Assembly (NCBI GenBank): GCA_002424865.1
Contig: DILC01000073.1
Location: 44,043-55,941 of the forward strand
Length of the DNA stretch: 11,899 nt
DNA from: Rhodocyclaceae bacterium UBA5602
GTDB taxonomy: Bacteria; Pseudomonadota; Gammaproteobacteria; Burkholderiales; Rhodocyclaceae
Direction: 5' to 3'
The notes beneath the pieces are model-generated. The model did not search any database, was not told the DNA's origin, and worked only from the letters and a program-made list of their open reading frames with translations. This document shows, piece after piece, positions 1-7,219 of this stretch. The number at the start of each line of letters is the position of its first letter. Within the stretch, counting starts at the first letter, position 1. The position numbers and the translations under genes were made by a program.

Positions 1-1829
1 CTGGCAGCGCTATCCACGGAGAGCACGCTGCCCAGGATCGAGTTGGGACGGTAGGTGGCCAAGCCCTTAAGGCCTGCCTTCCAGGCGCTCATGTAGAGGT
101 CTTCAAAGTCGGCGTAAGGGTAGTCGGCCGGCACGTTCACGGTTTTGGAAATGGAGGTATCGATAAAAGGTGCGACGGCGGCGACCATGTCCTTGTGCGC
201 CTGGGCGGAAATTTCCAGCGCGGTGACAAAGTACTCGGGCAGTTGGGTGACATCGCCCCCTTGGTGCTTGTACAGGCGCCAGGCGTAGTCCTCGACGGCG
301 TATTCCTTGTGCGTGCCGTCAGCCATGCGTTTTTTGCGCGTGTAAGTCCAGGAGAATGGGGGCTCAATGCCGTTACTGGCATTGTCGGCAAACGCCAGGC
401 TGATCGTGCCGGTGGGCGCAATAGAGAGCAGGTGCGAGTTGCGAATGCCGTATTTTCTGATTTTTTCTTTGACGTTGTTCGACAGGCGTGAGGCAAAGTT
501 GCCGCCGGATAAATACAGGTCGGCGTTAAACAACGGGAAGACGCCACGCTCTTTGGCCAGGTCCGCGGAATACAGGTATGCGCGGTCGCGCATGTATTCG
601 GAAATTTTTGCGCCCATCTCGCAGGCGGCCGAGGTGTCATAGCGCAGGCGCAGCATGATGAGCGTGTCGCCCAGGCCGGTAAAGCCCAAGCCGACGCGGC
701 GTTTGGATTGCGCTTCCTGGTACTGCTGCGTTAATGGCCAGTGCGTGGCTTCCAGGACGTTATCGAGCATGCGAACGGAGGTGTCAATGACTTTGCCGAA
801 GGCTTCAAAGTCAAAGCGCGCCTCGTCTGTAAAGGCATCATGCACAAAGTGGGTGAGGTTGATCGAACCCAGACAGCAGCAGCCATAAGGCGGCAAGGGC
901 TGCTCGGCGCAGGGATTGGTGGCTTCAATGGTTTCGCAGTAATAAAGGTTATTGTCCTTGTTCATGCGGTCAAGGAACAAAATGCCAGGCTCGGCATGGT
1001 CGTACGTTGAGCGCATGATTTGATCCCACAGGTCGCGCGCGCGGATTTTGCGATAGACCCACAGGCCATCTTCACGCGGGTAGGCGCCGGCTGCCTTGAT
1101 GTCGGCCGCTGGTGTTGCGCGGTGGGCTAATTCAATGTCGCCATCAATTTCAACGGCTTGCATGAAGGCATCGGTGACGCCGACCGAAATGTTGAAATTG
1201 GTCAGGTCGCCCTGATCCTTGGCGTGGATGAATTCTTCGATATCCGGATGGTCGCACCGCAATACCCCCATTTGTGCGCCACGGCGGCTGCCCGCGGATT
1301 CAACGGTCTCGCACGAGCGGTCGAATACGCGCATGTAGGAAATCGGGCCAGACGCGCGTGATTGGGTGCCTTTCACATGCGCGCCCATGGGGCGAATGGA
1401 GGAAAAATCGTAGCCCACGCCGCCGCCGCGGCGCATGGTTTCAGCGGCTTGCAAAAGCGCCGTGTAAATGCCGGGGCGGCCGTCCGAGTCTTCTGAAATG
1501 GAGTCGCCTACAGGCTGAACAAAGCAGTTAATGAGCGTGGCGCACAGGTCGGTTCCGGCGGCGGAATTGATGCGTCCGGCAGGCACAAAGCCGTTTTCCT
1601 GGGCTTCTAAAAAACGGGCTTCCCAGTGGGCGCGTTTGTCTTCCGCTTCAACAGCGGCCAAAGCCCGGGCAACGCGGGCGCGGACATCATGTGCGGTGCG
1701 CTCGTTGCCCTTGGCGTATTTTTCGACCAGCACTTCGCCGGAGATTTCCTGCGGCAGGGGTAAACCCATTTGGCCGGTATGCTCTAGCACAGTGGATTGA
1801 TTTGTTGTTTTATCAGCGTGGTCTGTCAT
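1..1829 (-). CDS. nrdJ: Adenosylcobalamin-dependent (class II) ribonucleotide reductase, C-terminus cut by window edge
   Basis: Reduces ribonucleotides to deoxyribonucleotides using B12 as radical generator, so it works with or without oxygen. An open frame of 609 codons runs from ATG at 1829 to the left edge. Visible motifs: Cys102 in NCF (first redox cysteine), the NPCAEQ signature at 305-310 with Asn305, thiyl-radical Cys307 and Glu309, a Cys317-Cys318-Cys319 cluster followed by LGSINL (second redox cysteine), and the phosphate-binding APTGTIS at 471-477. The triple cysteine after NPCxEQPLPPYG is typical of the B12-dependent diphosphate reductases. No ATP-cone precedes the catalytic core, since the N-terminus is short. 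The start is supported by a GGGAGAG ribosome site (complement of 1833-1839) just upstream of ATG. It diverges from the helicase at 2324 and has an NrdR-box match about 190-230 bases upstream. The family assignment is secure; the missing C-terminus lies outside the window. Confidence 0.95.
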   Translation of the reverse strand, partial: MTDHADKTTNQSTVLEHTGQMGLPLPQEISGEVLVEKYAKGNERTAHDVRARVARALAAVEAEDKRAHWEARFLEAQENGFVPAGRINSAAGTDLCATLINCFVQPVGDSISEDSDGRPGIYTALLQAAETMRRGGGVGYDFSSIRPMGAHVKGTQSRASGPISYMRVFDRSCETVESAGSRRGAQMGVLRCDHPDIEEFIHAKDQGDLTNFNISVGVTDAFMQAVEIDGDIELAHRATPAADIKAAGAYPREDGLWVYRKIRARDLWDQIMRSTYDHAEPGILFLDRMNKDNNLYYCETIEATNPCAEQPLPPYGCCCLGSINLTHFVHDAFTDEARFDFEAFGKVIDTSVRMLDNVLEATHWPLTQQYQEAQSKRRVGLGFTGLGDTLIMLRLRYDTSAACEMGAKISEYMRDRAYLYSADLAKERGVFPLFNADLYLSGGNFASRLSNNVKEKIRKYGIRNSHLLSIAPTGTISLAFADNASNGIEPPFSWTYTRKKRMADGTHKEYAVEDYAWRLYKHQGGDVTQLPEYFVTALEISAQAHKDMVAAVAPFIDTSISKTVNVPADYPYADFEDLYMSAWKAGLKGLATYRPNSILGSVLSVDSAA

Positions 1830-2323
1830 GTTCTCTCCCGATGAAAGGTGTGGCTTATGCGTGTTAACGAGCCTTGGTAGTGCGTAAATAAGAAATGGGA
1901 TAGGGGGCAATCGGTTTTGGTTAGGGCAGTTTCTTGTAGTTTGAAAGAGCATACCGCAGCTTTCTGAAACAGGAAAGTGTTTAATTTTTTAATTATCAAA
2001 AACAATAGGTTAAAAAATACTCTTGTGTATGGTTAATGGATTAATACTGTATATAGTATGTCCAAAACGGCTCTAAAATGGGTTGAACAGGTCAATGAAT
2101 CCTGGGCTTCTTATTGATTTCACGCGTTCTGTTATCCGCTAGCCGAATGGTTTTTGGCAGACAGTTTGCCTGGTCTTGTTTTATGTCAGCTTGACGTTCT
2201 GGATGATTCAGCATCATCTGGCGGATGGCTGGTATTGCCGATATGTCATGAAAAAGTCGGCGCTGGCAAGACGGCGAGCTTTAGCTGTGCTATCTTCCAA
2301 GCCCTTTCATCAAGCATTTTTTC
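1830..2323. other. Divergent intergenic region, AT-rich
   Basis: This is a 494-base stretch between the divergent reductase and helicase genes. I see no convincing protein gene; short open frames near 2154-2336 have no ribosome site and no recognisable product. The part around 1975-2060 is strongly AT-rich and contains the NrdR-box match described separately. An imperfect hairpin (CTTTC and GAAAG arms, 1960-1977) lies in the likely 5' leader of the reductase. I looked for a cobalamin riboswitch, which would suit a B12-dependent enzyme, and did not find its conserved B12-box. No promoter for either gene is clear enough to place. Confidence 0.6.
2013..2059. promoter_or_regulatory. Candidate NrdR operator: one good box, one degenerate box
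   Basis: At 2044-2059 lies ATACTGTATATAGTAT, a near-perfect palindrome that matches the published NrdR-box pattern acaCwAtATaTwGtgt at 13 of 16 positions by my count. NrdR is the ATP/dATP-sensing repressor of ribonucleotide reductase genes, and its boxes usually come in pairs about three helical turns apart. Exactly 31 bases to the left, at 2013-2028, is a degenerate second box (10 of 16) with an intact right half TTGTGT. The position upstream of a ribonucleotide reductase gene makes this meaning likely. The -10 and -35 elements are not resolved. Confidence 0.6.
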
Positions 2324-5300
2324 ATGTCCAGCATAGCTACAGAAAGCCCAGATTATCTGGCGGAATTAGAGAGCGAATACGGCCCGGGTATTGTGCAGCG
2401 TGGTTTGGCTTATGCCAAGGAAGGGCGTGTGGCCATACGCTCGATTGAGCAGGATCCATTGGAAATTCACATTGAAGCGACAGTGCAAGGCAGTGTAGAG
2501 ACGCCTTATCAGGTAGACCTGTGGATGTCTTTGAATGCCGCAGGTGGCGTTCGGGGAGTGGATAGCGATTGCTCCTGCCCGATTGGCATGGATTGCAAGC
2601 ACGTGGTGGCGGTGTTGTGGGTGTATTCCCAAAAGTCGGGTTTAGTGCCTCCGGATGGTATCGCTTTGCCAAGCGCTGCAGCCTTCCCCGAGCCCAGCAC
2701 GGCGGCGATGGCTTGGCTGGGTGCGCTGGATGACGTGCAGGATGTCGCAGCCATCAATGCAGAATTGATCAATGCGCCCCTGGTGGGCAAAAAGACCCTG
2801 CCACACCGCGTGGTCTATCTTCTGCGTCCGGGGCAGCCAATGCGCTTGAGCTTGGGCAAGAGCCGACAGAACAAAACCGGCGGCTTGGGCAAGCCGGTGG
2901 GCTATCAGCCGCAAGCCTATGATTTAGGCAGCATGCGCAGCCAGCGTGAATTCATTCTGGAAGACGATGTGCCGCCCTTGCGTTTGTTTATTGCGCTTCA
3001 GGCAGGAACAACGTTTCATTATCAGGACGATGTAGAGCTTGTCGGCGAGACCGGCGCGCTGTTATTGCGGCAGGCATTACGCACCGGGCGTTTGTATTGC
3101 GAAGGCGACATGGCGCAGCCATTGCTGCCTGGCGAGCCGCAAGCATTGACGATCAGATGGGCGCGCAATCCTGCAGGGCTGCAACAAGCCGTTGTGCATA
3201 TTGCCGAGCCACTGGAGGAAATCTCCACTTGGCCATTGTTTTATCTGGATCCGGTGAATCATCAAGTGGGCGAAATGGTGTCGCCCCTGCCTGAGGCCTT
3301 ATTGAGGAAATTGCTCACAGCCCCCCCGTTAAATGAGGCGGATGCGCCTTTAGTGCGCCAGCAGCTGGGCAAGATAGGGGAGCAAAAAGGGCTCAGTGTG
3401 CCTTTGCCTGACGCTCCGGACAGCATTCCCGCAGGCAAGCCGACGGCGCACCTCACCTTGACTGCGCGGCAGTTTCGCAGTTTGGCCGCCAAAAGCGGCT
3501 ATGAGACGCACGCGATTGCCACACTGCAACTGAAGTACCCGGAAGGGGTGAGTGTGGTGGGTGCTGAACACCCCTCACCCATGATGCGACACCAAACGGC
3601 CGCAGGGCAGTGGGAGACCTTGCTCCGTGACCTGCCCGCCGAGGCAGGCATCTGGGCATCTCTGCAAGCCATGGGGTTTGAGAGTTTTCGGCATCGTTTG
3701 CCGGGTTATCAGGCCGCCACCACGGATGATTGCCTCATGCCCGGGCGTAGCGACGCTGAAGGCTGGATGGCGTTTTTGGAAAGCGGCATTGAAGCGCTGG
3801 AACAAGGCGGGATTAGCGTCACTATCGCCGAGGATTTTCCGTTTCATCTGACCGCGGCTGACGAATGGTTCGTGGGTGTGGAAGATGCCGGCAGCGACTG
3901 GTTCAATCTTGATCTGGGCGTGATGGTGGGCCATGAAAAAGTGAGCCTGGTGCCGCCTTTGCTGGCGCTGCTGCATGAGAATCCGAAGTTTTTGGAAACT
4001 GTACGCGGGCTGGACGATGCGGCCAATGTGCCGGTGGCCTTGGATGCGCGGCGTATTTTGTCGGTTCCGGCAGGACGGCTCAAAGCATGGCTGTTGCCAC
4101 TCTTGGAATTCCTGGATGACGACAAGCCGCGCCTGGCCCGCCATCATGCGTCCGCCTTGGCCGGGTTGGAAGCGCACGCGACGCAGTGGATAGGCAATGA
4201 GGAGCTGCGGCAACTGGCCAGGAAGTTGCAGGACTTTTCTGGCATGGAAAATCACCCACCTGCGCCAGGCTTTCAGGCGACATTGCGGCCTTATCAGCAA
4301 ATGGGCTTGAATTGGCTACAGTTTTTGCGTGAATATGGCTTGGCTGGAATTCTAGCCGATGATATGGGATTGGGTAAAACCGTGCAGACGCTGGCACATT
4401 TGCATCTGGAAAAAGCCTCTGGCCGAGCGACCAAGCCTAGCCTGGTGGTGGCGACAACCAGCCTGATGGTGAATTGGAAGAACGAGGCGGCACAATTTAC
4501 GCCCGACTTGAAAGTGCTGGTGCTGCATGGCAAGGACAGGGCAGAGCATTTCGATAAAATTGCCACAGCAGACATCATTCTGACCACCTATCCCTTGATC
4601 GTGCGTGACCGTGACATTCTGCTGGCGCACGACTACCACTTGCTCGTGCTGGATGAAGCGCAATTCATTAAAAATCCCAAGGCACAGGCGCACCAGGTCG
4701 CGCGTCAATTAAAAGCACGTCATCGCCTGTCTTTGACCGGCACGCCGCTGGAAAATCATCTGGGCGAATTGTGGGCGCAGTTTGACTTTTTGTTGCCGGG
4801 TTTGTTGGGGCGGGCTCAGCGCTTTGCCAAAATTTTCCGCACGCCGATTGAAAAAATGGGTGACGAGGAAATGCGCCAGCGTTTGGCGGATAGGGTGAAG
4901 CCATTTTTGCTGCGCAGAACCAAAGAACAGGTGCTAAAAGACTTGCCGCCACGCACGGAAATCATACGCTGGGTGGAGTTAGAAGGTAGTCAGCGGGATA
5001 TTTACGAGAGCCTGCGCGTGGTCTTCGATAAAAAGTTGCGTGAAGTTTTGGCGCAACAAGGCGCTGGCCGTAGCCAGATCATGATTCTTGATGCGCTGTT
5101 AAAACTGCGCCAGGTTTGCTGCGACCCCCGTCTGGTGAAGTTGCCTACCACTGAAGCCATGGTCAAAAAAGGCGCTGTACCCTCCGCCAAACTCGAAGCC
5201 TTGCTGGAGATGCTGGAAGAATTGCTGGATGAAGGCCGCAAAGTGCTGCTGTTCTCACAATTTACCTCCATGCTGGCTTTAATTGAGGAGGCTTTAAAAG

Positions 5301-5716
5301 AGCGCAATCTGCGCTATGCCAAACTCACCGGTCAGACTGCCGACCGCGAAACACCGATCCGTGAGTTCCAGGAAGGGCAAGTCCCTTTGTTCCTGATCAG
5401 CTTAAAAGCCGGGGGGACGGGATTAAATCTTACGGCCGCTGACACCGTGATTCATTACGACCCTTGGTGGAATCCTGCTGTTGAGGAGCAGGCCACAGCG
5501 CGTGCGCATCGTATCGGGCAGGATAAGCCGGTGTTTGTTTATAAGCTATTAACGCAAGGTACAGTGGAAGAAAAAATCCTGGCCTTGCAAAATCGCAAGC
5601 GGGGCATGGCCGAACAATTGATGCGTCAGCATAGTGAGGCTATAGACAACGAAGAGTCCGGCGGACATTTGCTGACTGCAGAAGATCTGGATGTGCTGTT
5701 CCAGCCGTTGATATAA
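2324..5716 (+). CDS. SWIM zinc-finger SNF2-family helicase/ATPase (HepA/RapA-like superfamily)
   Basis: A 1130-residue protein expected to be an ATP-driven double-stranded DNA translocase; the substrate is unknown. N-terminal SWIM zinc finger: Cys83, Cys85, Cys91 and His93 in the C-x-C...C-x-H pattern. A long region of about 550 residues without recognised motifs follows. The SNF2 core begins near 640: motif I DDMGLGKT at 679-686 (Lys685 binds ATP), motif II DEAQ at 777-780, motif III LTGTP at 804-808, motif V KAGGTGLNL from 1028, motif VI QATARAHRIGQ at 1056-1066 with arginine fingers Arg1060 and Arg1063. All catalytic residues look intact. The ATG at 2324 follows an in-frame stop at 2282-2284, but there is no clear ribosome site upstream. 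Related SWIM-SNF2 proteins are common in proteobacterial chromosomes. No defence-system partner genes lie next to it, so a specific role cannot be assigned. Confidence 0.93.
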   Translation: MSSIATESPDYLAELESEYGPGIVQRGLAYAKEGRVAIRSIEQDPLEIHIEATVQGSVETPYQVDLWMSLNAAGGVRGVDSDCSCPIGMDCKHVVAVLWVYSQKSGLVPPDGIALPSAAAFPEPSTAAMAWLGALDDVQDVAAINAELINAPLVGKKTLPHRVVYLLRPGQPMRLSLGKSRQNKTGGLGKPVGYQPQAYDLGSMRSQREFILEDDVPPLRLFIALQAGTTFHYQDDVELVGETGALLLRQALRTGRLYCEGDMAQPLLPGEPQALTIRWARNPAGLQQAVVHIAEPLEEISTWPLFYLDPVNHQVGEMVSPLPEALLRKLLTAPPLNEADAPLVRQQLGKIGEQKGLSVPLPDAPDSIPAGKPTAHLTLTARQFRSLAAKSGYETHAIATLQLKYPEGVSVVGAEHPSPMMRHQTAAGQWETLLRDLPAEAGIWASLQAMGFESFRHRLPGYQAATTDDCLMPGRSDAEGWMAFLESGIEALEQGGISVTIAEDFPFHLTAADEWFVGVEDAGSDWFNLDLGVMVGHEKVSLVPPLLALLHENPKFLETVRGLDDAANVPVALDARRILSVPAGRLKAWLLPLLEFLDDDKPRLARHHASALAGLEAHATQWIGNEELRQLARKLQDFSGMENHPPAPGFQATLRPYQQMGLNWLQFLREYGLAGILADDMGLGKTVQTLAHLHLEKASGRATKPSLVVATTSLMVNWKNEAAQFTPDLKVLVLHGKDRAEHFDKIATADIILTTYPLIVRDRDILLAHDYHLLVLDEAQFIKNPKAQAHQVARQLKARHRLSLTGTPLENHLGELWAQFDFLLPGLLGRAQRFAKIFRTPIEKMGDEEMRQRLADRVKPFLLRRTKEQVLKDLPPRTEIIRWVELEGSQRDIYESLRVVFDKKLREVLAQQGAGRSQIMILDALLKLRQVCCDPRLVKLPTTEAMVKKGAVPSAKLEALLEMLEELLDEGRKVLLFSQFTSMLALIEEALKERNLRYAKLTGQTADRETPIREFQEGQVPLFLISLKAGGTGLNLTAADTVIHYDPWWNPAVEEQATARAHRIGQDKPVFVYKLLTQGTVEEKILALQNRKRGMAEQLMRQHSEAIDNEESGGHLLTAEDLDVLFQPLI

Positions 5717-5805
5717 AGGGGGCGACGCTTTGGCATGATGTACGCGCCTCATCTTAAAGATGACGCTGTCCTCGGCGAAAAATAGTAAGAATCTGCACAG
5801 AAAAC

Positions 5806-5834
5806 TTGATTCTTTGACGATGATCTCGCATAAT
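5806..5834 (+). promoter_or_regulatory. Sigma-70 type promoter for tRNA-His
   Basis: A TTGATT -35 (5806-5811) and a CATAAT -10 (5829-5834) are separated by 17 bases. This would start transcription near 5841, giving a leader of roughly 25 bases before the tRNA. The G/C-rich bases after the -10 resemble the discriminator of stable-RNA promoters. Confidence 0.6.
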
Positions 5835-5865
5835 GTCGGCCTTGCTCATCGAGCAAGTTTCTGTG

Positions 5866-5941
5866 GTGGCTGTAGCTCAGTTGGTAGAGTCCCGGATTGT
5901 GATTCCGGTTGTCGTGGGTTCGAGTCCCATCAGCCACCCCA
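5866..5941 (+). tRNA. tRNA-His, anticodon GTG
   Basis: Full cloverleaf of 76 bases including an encoded CCA. The acceptor arms are GTGGCTG (5866-5872) and CAGCCAC (5931-5937). The D arm begins GCTC. The anticodon stem CCGGA/TCCGG (5892-5896 and 5904-5908) encloses the loop TTGTGAT with anticodon GTG at 5899-5901. The T arm is GTGGG-TTCGAGT-CCCAT. The discriminator is C (5938) and the base before the acceptor arm is G (5865), which is the tRNA-His identity pair G-1:C73. The gene appears intact even though an integrase remnant lies just downstream, so its 3' end is the likely integration target. Confidence 0.97.
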
Positions 5942-5950
5942 ACGTTTTCT

Positions 5951-6005
5951 AAGGTCTTTTTTGCGATGACTTTTTTATAAGTCATTGATTTAAAAAGACT
6001 TTTTT
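5951..6005 (+). terminator. Nested AT-rich hairpin followed by T6, likely tRNA-His terminator
   Basis: The outer arms GTCTTTTT (5954-5961) and AAAAAGAC (5992-5999) are perfectly complementary. The inner arms CGATGACTT (5964-5972) and AAGTCATTG (5979-5987) pair with one G-T wobble. Six T residues follow at 6000-6005. The stem is poor in G/C, so efficiency is uncertain. It ends ten bases before the first possible integrase start. Confidence 0.55.
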
Positions 6006-6014
6006 GCTCATTGC

Positions 6015-6360
6015 ATGTCCAAGGGTCATACTTTGGGGTCATACATGGCGCAAAAAGTCCCGCGACTTGGTAAAAGTCGCAACGGTGTTTTTTATGTTCG
6101 CAGCCTGTGGCGAGACAGCACAGGCAAGAGGCACCTCAGGCAACAGAGCCTAGGCACTAAAGACCCGCTCTTAGCCCAAGCCATCGCGTTGAGGTTTTGT
6201 TTAACCTTGACGGAGGCAAAGGCAATGAAGAAGACGGGCGGAATCGCTGATTTACTCAGCCTTCACACCAACCCCCTAAAAATCACCACCGCCACGGGCG
6301 AAGTGGTGGACTTTGACCCGTCCAACCCCGCAGAAGCCGCCTACGCGGACAAGGTACTAA
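6015..6360 (+). pseudogene. Tyrosine recombinase/integrase, N-terminal fragment only
   Basis: About 105-115 residues resembling the N-terminal (arm-binding) part of phage and island integrases: a basic start with KVPRLGKSRNGVFYVR, then LGTKDPLLAQAIALRF, a common opening of this family. Full-length members have roughly 400 residues and a C-terminal catalytic domain with Arg-His-Arg-Tyr; none of that is present. The frame continues to 6485, but after about 6360 it runs into the end of an IS element and loses resemblance. The ATG at 6045 is the more likely original start, preceded by GGGG at a workable distance; an upstream in-frame ATG lies at 6015. The position directly downstream of tRNA-His is the classical place for such a gene. 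Non-functional. Confidence 0.75.
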
Positions 6361-6779
6361 GTCGGCCCTGCAAAATTCACTTGGCATTTTGGGCAACCCA
6401 AACGGCGTGGCCAAAAATCGGTTTTCTGCCAGTCGTCTCACCGTCCAGCCAATCTCTCACGCGCACAATCCACGCGGGCCCATGAGTGCCGTATGACCTT
6501 CCTGTGGTCTGCGGTGCTGGCAAAGCAGCCCACAACAGGCGTAAAAAAGCTGCCCCGATGCCCAGCCGGGCAATGGCACGCAGCAGCCAGCGCAGGTTGT
6601 AGCCTGCGGCACAGCTGATGGAGTGCAAAGTATCACCCAGCGCGCCTTGCAGCCAGCAACGATCCATGCGGTGATCCGACTTCAAATGGCCAATGGCCGG
6701 CTCGATGGCTGGGCGCCGAAGCCTTGGCTGGGGCGGCTCCATCATATTGCTGATGGCCGCCATGGTGCGCTTGATCTAG
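6361..6779 (-). mobile_element. Truncated IS5-family insertion sequence (one end retained)
   Basis: The segment carries the 3' part of an IS5-type transposase reading leftwards. Its inferred terminal repeat begins GTCGGCCCTGCAAAATTC at 6361, with the transposase stop (TGA at 6377-6379) lying inside the terminal sequence. The integrase reading loses its character exactly here, which supports 6361 as the insertion boundary. CTAA immediately precedes it, in keeping with the known YTAR-type target preference of IS5-group elements. The opposite end and most of the transposase are missing. The right border, near 6776-6779, is only a best guess because no matching inverted repeat is visible there. 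Confidence 0.6.
6377..6775 (-). pseudogene. IS5-family transposase, C-terminal fragment
   Basis: The open frame of about 130 residues contains the family's C-terminal signature RRPAIEPAIGHLKSDHRMDR. Counting from the ATG at 6763, Arg17, Glu21 and Lys28 have the R-x3-E-x6-K spacing of the IS5/IS4 'YREK' motif, so Glu21 is the third acidic residue of the DDE active site. The text GDTLHSISCAAGYNLRWLLR after it is also typical. Both catalytic aspartates and the N-terminus are absent. An in-frame stop (TAG, 6776-6778) sits upstream, and no ribosome site precedes the ATG at 6763. It cannot transpose and is a relic that records an insertion into the integrase. Confidence 0.8.
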
Positions 6780-6793
6780 CTAAAAGGCTTCAT

Positions 6794-6818
6794 GGGTTCG
6801 ATGCTCTTCAGCCCTTCC
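6794..6818. other. Candidate degenerate attachment site (copy of the tRNA-His 3' end)
   Basis: This stretch aligns without gaps to 5916-5940 of tRNA-His at 18 of 25 positions by my count. It includes an identical GGGTTCGA at the start and an identical TCAGCC further on. It lies at the outer border of the integrase/IS remnant and overlaps the stop codon of gloA, where the distal att site of a tRNA-targeted island would be expected. The match is imperfect and could be chance. Confidence 0.3.
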
Positions 6819-7209
6819 TTTCAATCAACTCAATCTTGTAGCCGTCCGGGTCCTCCACGAAGGCGATGACGGTTGTGCCGCCTTTCATGGCACCGGCTTC
6901 GCGCACGATCTTGCCGCCGCGCTGTCGGATAGTCTCACAGGCAGCGGCGGCATCGTCTACAGCGACTGCGATGTGGCCAAAGGCTGTGCCTAACTCATAG
7001 TGATCAACGCCCCAGTTGTGGGTTAGCTCGATCACTGCGCTTGTGGCCTCGTCGGCATAGCCGACAAAGGCGAGAGTGAATTTGCCTGCAGGGAATTCGT
7101 GACGGCGCAAGAGGCGCATGCCCATGACGTCAGTATAAAAATGGATGGAGCGCTCCATGTCGCCCACGCGCAGCATGGTGTGCAACAGTCTCATCGAATG
7201 CTTTTGCAT
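6808..7209 (-). CDS. gloA: Lactoylglutathione lyase (glyoxalase I)
   Basis: Cytosolic metalloenzyme that isomerises the methylglyoxal-glutathione hemithioacetal to S-lactoylglutathione, the first step of methylglyoxal detoxification. The 133-residue protein is of the VOC (vicinal oxygen chelate) fold and strongly resembles E. coli GloA throughout. The four metal ligands are visible as His10, Glu61, His79 and Glu127, each exactly five residues later than His5, Glu56, His74 and Glu122 of the E. coli enzyme. The ATG at 7209 is favoured over the internal Met6 because AAGGA sits six bases upstream of it, whereas nothing suitable precedes Met6. This adds five residues to the usual N-terminus. It starts 10 bases after the stop of the metallopeptidase gene, so the two are probably co-transcribed. 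Its last codon overlaps the candidate island border. Confidence 0.95.
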   Translation of the reverse strand: MQKHSMRLLHTMLRVGDMERSIHFYTDVMGMRLLRRHEFPAGKFTLAFVGYADEATSAVIELTHNWGVDHYELGTAFGHIAVAVDDAAAACETIRQRGGKIVREAGAMKGGTTVIAFVEDPDGYKIELIERKG

Positions 7210-7219
7210 GATGTTTCCT

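Noticed and set aside
137..1800. Several open frames of 60-170 codons on both strands over the reductase gene
   Set aside because: They are other-frame shadows. The nrdJ frame runs unbroken through the region with all family motifs, and the shadow products are low-complexity and unrecognisable.
1830..2323. Cobalamin riboswitch upstream of the B12-dependent reductase
   Set aside because: I looked for the conserved B12-box and the multi-stem core; neither is visible, and the leader is AT-rich without the expected helices.
3575..4300. A 241-codon minus-strand open frame inside the helicase gene
   Set aside because: It is antisense to a well-supported SNF2 gene, has no recognisable family content and has no ribosome site.
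6357..6783. CTAA at both borders of the IS fragment (6357-6360 and 6780-6783) as a target-site duplication
   Set aside because: The right side lacks a terminal inverted repeat matching GTCGGCCCTGC, and the IS has lost that end together with most of its transposase, so a preserved duplication is not expected. The match is only four bases.
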